From assembly GCA_016714495.1 (NCBI GenBank), contig JADKDU010000010.1:68285-132284 (forward strand): a DNA stretch of 64,000 bases, written 5' to 3'. Within the stretch, counting starts at the first letter, position 1. The number at the start of each line of letters is the position of its first letter. The position numbers and the translations under genes are program-made. The DNA comes from Hyphomonadaceae bacterium. Lineage in GTDB: Bacteria; Pseudomonadota; Alphaproteobacteria; Caulobacterales; Hyphomonadaceae. Shown piece after piece: positions 34,995 to 44,922 of the stretch. The notes beneath the pieces are model-generated. The model ran no database searches. It worked only from the letters and a program-made list of their open reading frames with translations, and was not told the origin of the DNA.

Positions 34995-37900
34995 ATGGTC
35001 AGCACCGCCCTCAGACGGCCATTTACTATCCTGGTCGCAATTCTCGGCGTCCTTCTGACGTCGGTATTTGCGCTGCGGGAAATGGACAAGGACGTCTTTC
35101 CCTCACTTGGCGTGCCGACGATCTACGTGGCCCAGCCCTACGGCGGCATGGACCCGGCGCAGATGGAGGGCTTCCTCACCTACTACTACGAGTACCACTT
35201 CCTCTACATCACCGGCATCGAGCACATTGAGTCCAAGTCGATCCAGGGAGCTGCGGTTATCAAGCTGCAGTTCTATCCGACGACGGACATGTCGCAGGCG
35301 ATGGGGGAGGTGGTTGCCTATGTGAACCGGGCGCGAGCGTTCATGCCGCCGGGCACGGTGCCGCCCTTCATAACGCGGTTTGACGCGGGCAGCGTGCCAG
35401 TGGGCAATCTTGTCTTCACCAGCGAGACCAAGACGGTTGCGCAGATTCAAGACCTCGCGCTCAACACGGTCCGACCGCTGTTTGCGACATTGCCCGGCGT
35501 GTCGGCGCCGCCTCCGTTCGGGGGTAGCGCGCGAACGATTGTGATCACCGCCAGTCCCGAGCGCATGCAGGCCAACAGCGTTTCCGCAGACGACATCGTT
35601 AGTGCCGTTGCGCAGTCGAACCTGATCAGCCCGTCCGGCAATATCAACCTCGACGGCCAGTATCCTATCGTTCCGGTCAACTCGGTCGTGCGCGACATTG
35701 GCGACCTGCAGCATGTGCCGATCCGAGGCTCCGGCGGCGCCGTGCTTCACCTTTCCGACCTTGCCGAGATCAAGGACGCATCCGACCTAAAGACCAGCGT
35801 GGCGCTCGCCAATGGACGGCCCACTGTCTACATCCCCGTCACCAAGCGTGCCGACGCCTCGACCCTGACGGTGGTCGAGAGCGTCAAGGCCAACCTTCCG
35901 AAATTCCAGGCTGCGCTGCCGGATGACGTGAAGGTGAGTTACCAGTTCGACCAGTCCTACTTCGTGACGCAGTCGATCAGCAGCTTGGCGCTGGAAGGCG
36001 CTCTGGGCGCGCTCCTGTCCGGCCTCATGGTTCTGTTCTTCCTGCGTGACTGGCGCTCGGCGCTCATCGTCGTGATCAACATCCCTGTCGCCCTGATGTC
36101 GGCTGCGGTTGCCCTGTGGCTGACTGGCGCCACGATCAACCTGATGACCTTGGGCGGCCTTGCCCTGGCCGTCGGTATCCTCGTCGACATGTCCACCGTC
36201 GCTATCGAAAACATCCACTCCCAGATGTCGCGCGGGGCGAGTGCAGCGCGCGCCTCGCTGAACTCAGCCCGCGAGGTCGGCGGCCCCCTCTTCGTCGCCA
36301 TGCTGTGCGTGCTTGGCGTTTTCGTGCCTTCGTTCCTCATGGAAGGCGTGGCGAAGGCTCTGTTCGCGCCTCTCGCCCTCGCGGTCGGCTTTGCGATGGT
36401 TGCGTCCTACATTCTCGCCTTCACACTGGTGCCGATCCTATCGGTCTGGTTCCTGAAGCGGCAGGCGCACAAGGCCGAAGACCCAGAGCATCGACCGGCT
36501 GGCGCTCGCTTCTATGCGCGGATCACGGGCGGCGCTGTCCGCTTGCCACTACTCGTTGCGCTCGCCTATGTGCTGGTTGCGGGCGCAGCGATTGCCCTTG
36601 TCGCCCCACGGCTAGGCATCGCGATCTTCCCGGCTGGCGATACCGGCGAAGTCCAGGTGCGGTTCCGCGCAGCGGCGGGCACCAATCTCGACAAGACGGT
36701 CGAGTATGCACAGCATCTTCGCGAGATCGTCGAGCGCGAAGCTGGCGCGGGCCACGTCGAGCAAAGTCTCGGTCTGGTCGGCGTTCATGCGCCCAACTAT
36801 CCGATCAATCTCATCTACCTGTGGAACAGCGGGCCGCACGAAGGTGTCTTGCAGTTCGCGCTCGACAAGTCAGCCGGCATCAAGCTTCCGGAGTTCCGAG
36901 AACGCCTGCGACAGAAGCTCGCCGCCGAGTTGCCCGAGCTTCAGGTCTCATTCGAGCCGAGCGACATTGTCAGCCGCGTGATGAGCTTCGGCGCATCGAC
37001 GCCGATCTCCGTCGAAGTCAGCGGCGCTGACCTGAAAAATGATCGCGAGTTCGCCGAGAAAGTCCGGCAGGAACTGGTCAAGCTGCCGTATCTGCGAGAC
37101 GTTCAGTTCGACGAGACACTGGACTATCCCGCCGTCTCCGTGGCCTTCGACCGGGAGCGCGGGGGCGAGTTCGGGATCACGACCGGCGATGTCGTGCGAT
37201 CCCTTGCGCCGCTTACCTCGTCCAGCCGCTTCACCCAACCGATCTACTGGGCGGCGCCAGGGTCGGGCATCTCGTATCAGATACAGGTGCAGGTGCCGTC
37301 TCTCTCGCAAACCTCGGTCGATGACATCAACAATCTCCCCGTCGGCCCCAAGGGCGCGCAATCCACGCTTCTGCGCAACGTCGCCAGCGTCGAGCAGACA
37401 AAGGTCGTCGGCCAGTACGACCGCTATAACAGTCAGCGGACAGTTCGCGTAACTGCGAACATAGAGAGCATCGATCTGGGCGCTGCAGCGGCCGGAGTTC
37501 GCGATGCCATCAAGCGTGCGGGTGATGTACCGGCAAGAACCACCGTAACGCTTCGTGGTCAGGCCGAACCTCTGGACAAGCTTCTCGGCAATCTAAGTGT
37601 TGGCCTCGGGGCGGCCGTCGTCATGATCCTGCTGATCCTCATCGCCAACTTCCAGTCACCGACGCTGGGTCTTCTGACCCTCTCGACCGTTCCGGCGGTC
37701 ATTGCGGGCGTTGTCCTCATGCTCTGGATTACCAATACGTCTTTAAACCTGCAGTCCTTCATGGGCGCGATCATGGCTTTAGGTGTCGCGGTTGCGAACG
37801 CGATTGTCCTGATAGCCTTTGCCGAGCGCAGCCGCCTGAGTGGGCTGTCGGTGCAAGACGCGGCGGTGGACGGGGCGACCAGCCGCCTCCGCCCAATCCT

Positions 37901-38135
37901 GATGACGAGCTTCGCCATGATGGCCGGCATGCTGCCCATGGCTCTGGGCCTAGGCGAAGGCGGCGACCAGACAGCGCCTCTCGGGCGCGCTGTCCTGGGC
38001 GGACTGCTCGGCGGCACGATTGCTACGCTGCTGGTCCTGCCGGCCCTGTTCGCGCTTACGCGCGGGCGCGCGACGCGCAGGCAGGTGTCGCTGCACCCTG
38101 ACGATATCGAACAGGCTGATGGAGTGTCGCCATGA
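34995..38135 (+). CDS. RND efflux pump inner-membrane permease
   Basis: An intact 1046-aa AcrB/CzcA-superfamily permease that uses the proton gradient to export toxic compounds. The N-terminal helix (RRPFTILVAILGVLLTSVFA) is followed by a large periplasmic loop, a set of six helices including LMTLGGLALAVGILVDMSTV with the proton-relay aspartate, AIENIH, the second periplasmic loop, and a final helix set (LQSFMGAIMALGVAVANAIV). It does not carry a clear metal-type signature, so the substrate class is open. Its stop overlaps the adaptor start (ATGA). The order permease, adaptor, outer-membrane factor is unusual. Confidence 0.9.
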   Translation: MVSTALRRPFTILVAILGVLLTSVFALREMDKDVFPSLGVPTIYVAQPYGGMDPAQMEGFLTYYYEYHFLYITGIEHIESKSIQGAAVIKLQFYPTTDMSQAMGEVVAYVNRARAFMPPGTVPPFITRFDAGSVPVGNLVFTSETKTVAQIQDLALNTVRPLFATLPGVSAPPPFGGSARTIVITASPERMQANSVSADDIVSAVAQSNLISPSGNINLDGQYPIVPVNSVVRDIGDLQHVPIRGSGGAVLHLSDLAEIKDASDLKTSVALANGRPTVYIPVTKRADASTLTVVESVKANLPKFQAALPDDVKVSYQFDQSYFVTQSISSLALEGALGALLSGLMVLFFLRDWRSALIVVINIPVALMSAAVALWLTGATINLMTLGGLALAVGILVDMSTVAIENIHSQMSRGASAARASLNSAREVGGPLFVAMLCVLGVFVPSFLMEGVAKALFAPLALAVGFAMVASYILAFTLVPILSVWFLKRQAHKAEDPEHRPAGARFYARITGGAVRLPLLVALAYVLVAGAAIALVAPRLGIAIFPAGDTGEVQVRFRAAAGTNLDKTVEYAQHLREIVEREAGAGHVEQSLGLVGVHAPNYPINLIYLWNSGPHEGVLQFALDKSAGIKLPEFRERLRQKLAAELPELQVSFEPSDIVSRVMSFGASTPISVEVSGADLKNDREFAEKVRQELVKLPYLRDVQFDETLDYPAVSVAFDRERGGEFGITTGDVVRSLAPLTSSSRFTQPIYWAAPGSGISYQIQVQVPSLSQTSVDDINNLPVGPKGAQSTLLRNVASVEQTKVVGQYDRYNSQRTVRVTANIESIDLGAAAAGVRDAIKRAGDVPARTTVTLRGQAEPLDKLLGNLSVGLGAAVVMILLILIANFQSPTLGLLTLSTVPAVIAGVVLMLWITNTSLNLQSFMGAIMALGVAVANAIVLIAFAERSRLSGLSVQDAAVDGATSRLRPILMTSFAMMAGMLPMALGLGEGGDQTAPLGRAVLGGLLGGTIATLLVLPALFALTRGRATRRQVSLHPDDIEQADGVSP

Positions 38136-38949
38136 GGATCGTCCCTCTCACCTACGTGGCCCTGCTCGGCCTTTGCCTGGGCGCTTCGGCGCTAGCCCAG
38201 ACGCCGCAGTCCGGCGCGCCCGCCGCCAAGGCGCCGGAGGAACGCAAGATCACCCTGCCCGCCTCTGTCGCGCCCTACCAGCAGGTAGTGCTGATTACCC
38301 GCCTCGGCGGCTTCGTAAAGTCGATCTCAGTCGACGCAGGCGACAAGGTCGCCAAAGGCCAGGTCCTCGCGGTCGTCGAAGCGCCGGAGCTGCTTGCGGA
38401 CCGCACGCAGTACCAGGCCGAAGTTGCAGTTGCGCGCACGAACTATGACCGCCTCAAGAACGCGATCGAGAAAGCGCCCGACCTTGTCTCCGCCGAGCGC
38501 GTCGATGAGGCGAAGGCGAAGCTTCAGATCGCCGAAGCACGGCTTTCGGGCGTCGAGACCCGGCTCGCCTTCGGGCACATTACGGCGCCATTTTCCGGCG
38601 TGGTCACCGAACGCAGGGTCGATCGGCGCATTCGTTGCGGCGAACTCCGGGGGTGATCCTGACGCTCATGGACTTCCAGCGCGTGCGCATTCAGGTGCGG
38701 GCGCCCGAGAAGGACGCACAGGCGATCAAGAAGGGCACTCCAGCCGTGATTACCTCAAGTCAGGTGCAGGGCCTCTCCATCAAGAGCTCGGTGACGCGCA
38801 TCTCCTACGCCCTGGATGCGTCCAGCCGCATGATGCTGGCTGAGATCGAACTCGACAATCGTGATGGCGCGCTCCGCCCCGGCATGCTGGTCACGGTCGC
38901 GCTGACCGTGCCGCCGAGTGCGCCTGCAGCCGGAGCGGCAAAGCCATGA
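38132..38949 (+). pseudogene. RND periplasmic adaptor (HlyD/MFP family), frameshifted as read
   Basis: A membrane fusion protein with a signal peptide (ending ASALA), a biotinyl-lipoyl half (VVLITRLGGFVKSISVDAGD and KVAKGQVLAVVEAPE), a helical hairpin (ADRTQYQAEVAVARTNYDRL) and a beta-barrel end (MDFQRVRIQVRAPEKDAQ). Near 38610-38650 the frame changes twice: after FSGVVTERRVD about two bases seem lost, giving GAFVAANSG in another frame, and one G too many in GGGGG (about 38647-38651) leads to VILTLMDFQ. Restored, it fits about 270 aa. It overlaps the permease stop and the outer-membrane factor start by ATGA. Confidence 0.8.
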
Positions 38950-40295
38950 TCTCGCCTATCCTCCTGCGAGGCCTGGGCGCCCTTGCGATCACGGCAATCG
39001 CTGGCGGTGAGGCCTCAGCGCAACAGACGGCGCCGACCCCAAACTCTCCGCCTGCGGTCACAATCGACCTGCCAACCGTGCTTGATCGCGCTGGCGCGAA
39101 CAGCATCGATCTTGCTCTCGCACGCGAGGCCGTCGCGCAGGCCAAGGCCAGCGACCTGCAGGCCACGATGAAACTGTTCCCCTATCTGACCCTCGGTGGC
39201 CAGTATTACGATCACGGCGGCGGCGTGGCGAACGTCAATGGCGTGGTGATCGACGCTGACAAGAGCCTGTCCACACTGAGCGCCACGATCACGGCGCAGA
39301 TCGATCTTGGCAATGCCATTGGCGGCAAGATGATCGCGGAGGAACGCCAGGTCGGCGCGAAGGCGCGGCTTGATGCGCAACACGGGACGACAATCCGGAA
39401 CGCAGCTCTAGCGTATTTCGAGCTTGCCGGCTCGGGCGCGGAGGTCGGTGTCTTGCGCGATGCCGTACGGACCTCCGAGGACTATCAGGCGCAGCTCGGG
39501 CGCGCGGTGGACCTTGGTCTTGCCGCCCGCGGCGAGGCCATTCGGGCCGAAGTCGAGGTGCAGACCAACAAGATCGCCCTGCGCCAGGCTGAAGAACGGG
39601 CTGCGCGGGCGAGCCTACAGCGCTTTCCGAACTCCTGCGCTCGACAACCGGCGTGGCGCTCGTGCCCGGTGACGATGCGCAGATCCCGGTCCGGCTCGTC
39701 CCCGAAAATCTCTCGCTCGACGACATGATCGCAAAGGCTATGGAGTCACGGCCCGAACTGGCGCAGAGCCGTTCCGACATGAAGGCGGCTGATCTTTCCC
39801 GCGCCACGGCGGTATACGGTCCCCTTCTGCCAACGGTGACGGCCCAGTATGGCCAGGGACGCCTGCGCGGCGGACCCGACGGCTTCCCTTCAATCACCGA
39901 CAATTCGGACGACGCGCAAATCCTGTTCACCTGGCGCATCGGGCCCGGCGGGCTGTTCGACGCGGGCCGGATTGACGAAGCCGAGTCCCTGCTGCGTCAG
40001 TCGAGACTTCTCGACGCCAGAGCGCGGATTCAATCGGTCAGTGAGGTTGTCCCGAAAGCCGTGAGGGCTGCGTTCCGCGCAAGACCAGATGGACCTCGCA
40101 CGCAGCAATGTCGAAAGCGCCACACGCAACCTCGAACTGTCGCAGCAGCGCCGGGACTTCGGTTTTGCCGCCGTGCTCGAAACGATAATCGCCCAGCAGC
40201 AGCTGGTGGCTGCCCGCCGCGCCTACATCCAGGCTGTGACGCAGCACAATCGCGCGCAGTATTCGCTGGCCCGGGCAATAGGGCTGATCGATTGA
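38946..40295 (+). pseudogene. TolC-family outer-membrane factor, two frameshifts as read
   Basis: The third part of the RND system, forming the outer-membrane exit duct. It has a signal peptide and the two typical TolC halves: MKLFPYLTLGGQYYDHGG and SATITAQIDLGNAIGGKM in the first, DLSRATAVYGPLLPTVTAQY and FTWRIGPGGLFDAGRIDEAE in the second, then NVESATRNLELSQQRRDFGF. A base is missing near 39621 (restored LSELLRSTTGVALVPGD) and one C is extra at 40075-40076 (restored AAFAQDQMDLARSN). With both corrected the protein is about 450 aa. The ATG overlaps the adaptor stop. Confidence 0.82.
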
Positions 40296-40570
40296 CCGCG
40301 CCCATCGCGGAAGTTCTTTTCGCGCGCGACGCTGCATTGACCGCGGAGGAGCCTGCCCCCGGTGCTTGACCCTGGTGATCAGGCGGGATGCGACTAGAGG
40401 ATAGATCTTTGACGGCCGTTGGGCCGCCATGGCTTGGGAGCGCCGTCATGACGGGTCTGATCGGGCTAGCCGAAGTGAATCAAGTAGTTGAAAGGGTTGC
40501 CGCGAAGCAGTCTGCGAGCGCTATCAAAGCGTTTCGGATCAAAGCGGTCGCCGCCTCGACGGTGGTCGAA

Positions 40571-41406
40571 ATGCTCTTCTGTGCTGCACGATTGCGGTCT
40601 CGCTCCTGACGCTCGCCTGCGCGCAACCGGCGCCCCGCGAGGGAGACATCGCGTTTCCTTTCGCGCCTCCCAGTGGCGTCACATGGCGAGTGACCGAACA
40701 CCGCGTGACCACTACGATTCGGGCCGGGCAAACGACGGAGCAGGCTGTGGACAGCACCGGAAGCCTGTCGATCATGGCGACTGCGATGTCCAGCACAACC
40801 ATGGAATGGACAATGCTGACGTCCACCTCCGGCGGCGCACCTACCGATCCGGATGCTACGGAAGGGCTAGTCGGTTCCACGATCCGATTCCAGACCGACG
40901 CGGGAGGCAATCCGACACGTATTGAAAGCGTCACCCTCGCGCAGTCCTCCAGCGTAGCTGGACCTACGACCGGCAGAATCAGCCGCGGCTCTCTAGATCG
41001 GGTCCTGCAGGGGACGGATCCGGAAACCCTCACACTGATGTTTCTGCCGCAAGTTGCGGCGATCAGCTCCTGCCAGAATTTCAAGTTCGGCCCGGAGCAC
41101 TCCTTGACGCGGCAGGGAGAGTCGCCGGGCATCGGGGCGGGCTCGCCCATAACGTTCGATGTCGTGGTAGTTCTTGAGAGCCCGGGGTCGGCGAGCAAAC
41201 CAGCGCGCGTGCGCATGACCCAATCCTTTGATCCCGTATCCGCCGCCGCGAGCTTCTCGCAGGCCTATCAGGCAGCTGGCCGCCTACCTGCGAACGGTGC
41301 GGGCCTCTCACCGATGACAAGAGAGACGGTAACGAACTGCGAGATCGACATAGCGACGGGAACCGCGACCCGTGTCAGCGTCGAAACAACCGTTCGCTAT
41401 GGATGA
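40571..41406 (+). pseudogene. Hypothetical lipoprotein, probable early frameshift
   Basis: The main frame is open from at least 40573 to the TGA at 41404-41406 and includes a lipoprotein signal with lipobox LTLAC (TIAVSLLTLAC) and then a mature part starting AQPAPREGDIAFPFAPPSGV. No start codon lies in that frame before the signal; the ATG at 40571 is in a neighbouring frame (MLFCAA), and one missing base near 40585 would join them. A shorter form could start at a GTG at 40690 without the signal. The 270-aa product is beta-rich and not recognised. Confidence 0.5.
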
Positions 41407-41579
41407 TGTTGAGCTGCGCGAGACGCGGGAGATCACGCTCGCGCGGACGGGATAAAAGGCTTCCCTCCCTCAAGCCTGAAGCATTCTGATGTCGCGGTTC
41501 GCGTCGCGGATAAGTACCGGGCCCGAGCTAGACGTCTGATCGGGTCCGCGTCAGGTCTTGGGCAAGCTGGAGGCGGTCC

Positions 41580-42122
41580 ATGAAGCTCTTCTCTGCAATG
41601 CTTGCGTTCCTTTTGATCGTGGTGGCCTCGCCCGCCGCCTCTGCTCAGCAGGCATCGACGGAGGGTCTCAAGCCGGTGCTCGGACTCGTGGGCGACTGGA
41701 CGGGCATTGGAGACGGCGATCCCGGCAAGTCGGCAGCGACTCGCCACATCGAGCTGGCTCAGGACGGTCATTTTGTGGGGGTCGAGGACGCTCGGTCTAT
41801 CAAAGTAGGAGAAGAACAAGTCTGGCGAGGTCCATACCAGCATGGATTTCTGGAGCTTCGATACGGCGCGCAACCTCCTGATCCTCAGGCAGTTCGATAG
41901 CCTCGGCTTTGTCTCCACCTATGTGCAGGACAAGGCGGCGAGCAGGGGTGGCCACATTGTCGTTGTATCGGAGAGTCTTGAGAACGTCCCGAAGGGCTGG
42001 AAGTCGCGCCACACGTTCGATTTCGTCGGCGCCGACGAGTACCGCGAACACTTCGAACTTGATCCCGATGGCAAAAGGTTTTCAGATCTACGTCCTCGGA
42101 AAATATCTTCCGGGACGGATAG
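41580..42122 (+). pseudogene. Exported hypothetical protein (DUF1579-like), several frameshifts
   Basis: Signal peptide first (MKLFSAMLAFLLIVVASPAA), then LVGDWTGIGDGDPGKSAATR, and in a shifted frame KNKSGEVHTSMDFWSFD, NLLILRQFDSLGFVSTYVQD and HFELDPDGK. The pattern suggests a lipocalin-like or haem-binding barrel of about 180 aa. One extra G near 41809 and one extra A at 42072-42075 (GGCAAAAGG; restored GKGFQIYVLG) break the frame, and the exact end is unsure; I place it at a TAG at 42120. Function unknown; it closes the cargo region before parB. Confidence 0.5.
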
Positions 42123-42202
42123 GCCGAAGAACTCGCGCTGCGGTTTGGCACGACCACGAGCGAGTGGAGCCTTCCCAGATCAACCGGACAAGACTCCGAT
42201 GT

Positions 42203-44134
42203 CTATTCCGCTGCAACAGCGTAGGCGCCTGTCTCGGTCAGAGCCAGCGCTCCGGCGGCCACAGGAGTGACCAGGAGATCAGGCAGATAGCCGCGCCCGC
42301 TCCAGGCGCGTTCGACCTTTTGTGCAAGCGCATCCTTCTTGAGCTTGGCGCATGAGGCGAGGAGCGCAGCCGGCGCCGTTGCAGCCGAGGCGTGATCACC
42401 TGCCTGAGCGAGTGCATCGATCAGCGCAGTCTTGGAGAGGCGGAGCCAGTAGTCGAGGCCGGGTTTCCAGACCTGTGTCATGTCAATGTCCAACGCCTGT
42501 GCGAGCAGATCGGCGACCGACTGCCGCCGGCGATCCACAGGGGTTGCATCTTCGTGACGTAGATCGATGACGCCGCCGACAAGCACGGCAAGCAGAGCGA
42601 GCAGCGCCTCGCGATCCTGCGACAGGCACCAGCGCAGCATGTCGATCTCCTCATGCGGCGCGACTTTGTCGAGATCAGCCCAGCGGCTCAAGAAGCCATC
42701 ACCGTCGTCCATCTCACAGCCACGCGCCGCGAGCGCCACACCAGACATGTCGGCATGGCGCAGTGACCGCAGCGCGAAAGACGAGACACAGATCGCCAAC
42801 GCGATATCCGGCTCCGCCGCGACCTGCTGACGAATAGCCCGCGTGCGAGCAGACGTCAGGTCCCTCGCGACGGCCTTCGGAAGATTGCCCTTGCGGGGCT
42901 GGTCGCTCGCCGCTTCATCGCCCCTGCCCTGAAGGCTCGCCGTCGATGTCGTCGCCGCCAGCCGATGCTGCCTGGCGACGGATGGCGTCGATCCGCTTCT
43001 GGTCCTCTTTCCGGACAAGCCCTTCGGTTGCGGCGACCGACCCGTCATGTCCGACCGTCAGGACAACACCAGCAAGCGCGATCAAGCTCCGATCCCACTG
43101 GCGCGCCTGCTGACGGATCGTCTCATAGGCCGCTTCGAGGTCGTCCCGCGTCGACCAGCGCGGATCTTCCTCAACGGCGGTTTCGTCCAGTTCGGCGTCT
43201 AGCTTCTCGATATCGGCCTGGAGCCGGTCCAGCTCAGCCTGCTCGTCAGCGGTTTGATCACGCCAGTCAGGATGAAGCCGCATGGCGGCAAGTCCCTCGG
43301 GCCGTCCGCCGCCAAGATCGATATCGACCCATCCCCACCCTTCAGCGAGCCATGCCGTCCGCGATCCTTCGAGCTTCTCTTCGGCCAACCTCATCATCAG
43401 GGCAGGATCGTCGATGAAGACGGCGTCGGCGTCGAACAGATCGCGCAGCACCTTGCCGCCTGCGACCTCGTAGGCTTCGAGCCCAACGAACTGCGAAACG
43501 CGATCACCGCCGCGCATCCGTCCTTCCATAAGGCGCGCCCGCACGGAGCTGGCGTGCGTAACCGGTTTGCCCATGGACCGGAAAACGGCCTCCTGACGCG
43601 CGTGATCCTCCACAATGCAGAAGGCGCGCGCGGCATCGAGATTGAGATCGCCGCGCTTCCACGCGGCCTTGAGCTTTGGCGAGGCGCTGCGAGCGCAAGC
43701 CGCTGTTCAACGTGACGCTGCGTGGCACCGAAGCGGCGCGCAATGTCGTCTGGCGTGGCGCCTTCGGCAACCAGCGCTGCGAAAGCATCGACTTCATCCA
43801 TGGCGTCCATGGCGACACGATGGATGTTCTCGATCAACGAGACCTCCCGGCCATCCTCCGACGCAACGACATGGCAGGGAACCGGAAAGTCCTTTGCGAT
43901 GACGCCATCCTTGGCGAGCTTCTTCAGCGCCATCAGACGCCGGCCTCCGGCGTCAACTTCAAAACGGTCCCCTTCCCCGGCGACGACGCAGAGGTTCTGA
44001 AGCAGCCCGCACGATGCGATCGATGCTGCGAGCGCATCGATATCAGCCTTGCGATCCTTTCGACGGACATTGCGCGGTGATGCGATCAGTTTGTTGAGTG
44101 GGATGTTCTGGAATTTTTGAGTATCGGAAGTCAT
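42203..44134 (-). pseudogene. ParB/RepB/Spo0J family partition protein, two frameshifts as read
   Basis: A long (about 640 aa) ParB-like protein of the kind found in trb-type elements. The N-terminal ParB nuclease/CTPase fold shows NIPLNKLIASPRNVRR, ASIASCGLLQNLCVVAGEGD, VDAGGRRLMALKKL and VSLIENIHRVAMDAMDEVDA, followed by the HTH region DDIARRFGATQRHVEQRL. The frame breaks near 43695 (restored: SPKLKAAWKRGDLNLDAARA) and at the C4 run 42921-42924 (one extra base; restored: GQGDEAASDQPRKGN). The ATG at 44134 is the family start. It probably stabilises or regulates the element. A long hairpin lies in its leader. Confidence 0.82.
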
Positions 44135-44184
44135 CGGACGAGCTCCATCGAGCATTCCCGGCCGCAGGGTGCGACGCCGGGGCC

Positions 44185-44299
44185 GCTTGCGCGACCCCGC
44201 ACCCGCGCCTGCCGTTCGAGGCCGCTGCTCAAGGGCGAAGAGCGCCAGCGTCCCTTGAACAGCGGACGCGGCAGGCGACGCGGGAGAACGCGCGCAAGC
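44185..44299. repeat. Long nested inverted repeat upstream of parB, hairpin family member
   Basis: Three nested stems: GCTTGCGCG (44185-44193) with CGCGCAAGC (44291-44299); CGCCTGCCG (44206-44214) with CGGCAGGCG (44269-44277); and CCGCTGCTCAAGGG (44222-44235) with CCCTTGAACAGCGG (44252-44265), matching at 13 of 14 positions. The innermost core TCAAGGG/CCCTTGA is shared with the structures at 24457 and 26756. It lies 51 bases upstream of the parB start. Confidence 0.62.
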
Positions 44300-44347
44300 G
44301 ACACCGGCGTTGCCGGCGCCAAACGCGGCAGGCCGCAATTCGAGCCT

Positions 44348-44911
44348 CTAGAGAGCGACCAGCATGCTGACGCGACCGAGAATATCGTCGGCGGACGTCA
44401 CGCCGAAATATCTTCCATCATAGGAGTCCGCCGTGTCGCCAAGAAGCAGGACGTCCGAAGGCCCGAGGGTCCGACAACCAAGCCAGACAGGCAGCTTCTC
44501 TCCGGAACCTGATACGTCCCTGGCTACTGCTGCTGCCGATCCGTTCACCGTGATGTCCACACCATCACGGCACACTTTATCCCCCTGCCCGGCAACGATT
44601 CGCTTTATGAGGAGCTTGCCGCGCGGCAGCACACCGCGGCGCTCCAGGTCACCGGCGAGCAGCAGAGATGGCCGAACGGCAACCCGATCACCAACCTGCC
44701 AGCTGCCTTGCTCGATGCTGTAAAGTCCCGTCGGTGCACTCGTCGTGACATTCCAGACAAGGCGCGCTGAGTTGGCGCTCACGGGAACGACAAGCATCGC
44801 GACCGCAGCCGCACAGATGCTCAGCAGCATGACGGGTCTGCGGCCACTCACTTCGGAGTTCCTTGTGACGCGCAGTTTGCGCCAAGCGTTTTCAAGCAGT
44901 GCCTGCATCAT
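44348..44911 (-). CDS. traF: TraF-like S26 family signal peptidase
   Basis: A 187-aa conjugation-specific peptidase of family S26. One membrane helix (MLLSICAAAVAMLVVPVSAN) is followed by TTSAPTGLYSI, holding the catalytic serine, and KLLIKRIVAGQGDKV, holding the catalytic lysine; LLLGDTADSYDGRYFGV is the usual closing box. In RP4, TraF cyclises or processes the TrbC pilin, so the substrate here is probably TrbC from the trb operon. The gene starts 12 bases after the LysR gene on the same strand. The start could also be the second Met. Confidence 0.87.
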   Translation of the reverse strand: MMQALLENAWRKLRVTRNSEVSGRRPVMLLSICAAAVAMLVVPVSANSARLVWNVTTSAPTGLYSIEQGSWQVGDRVAVRPSLLLAGDLERRGVLPRGKLLIKRIVAGQGDKVCRDGVDITVNGSAAAVARDVSGSGEKLPVWLGCRTLGPSDVLLLGDTADSYDGRYFGVTSADDILGRVSMLVAL

Positions 44912-44922
44912 CTCTGCTGCGG

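Noticed and set aside
34389..34995. Two overlapping - strand frames between the phosphoesterase and the RND gene
   Set aside because: No recognisable family, no RBS and competing frames; kept only as an unassigned stretch.
40388..40609. 73-aa + strand frame before the hypothetical lipoprotein
   Set aside because: No RBS or family; only its end (MLFCAA) is probably the true start of the lipoprotein in a broken frame.
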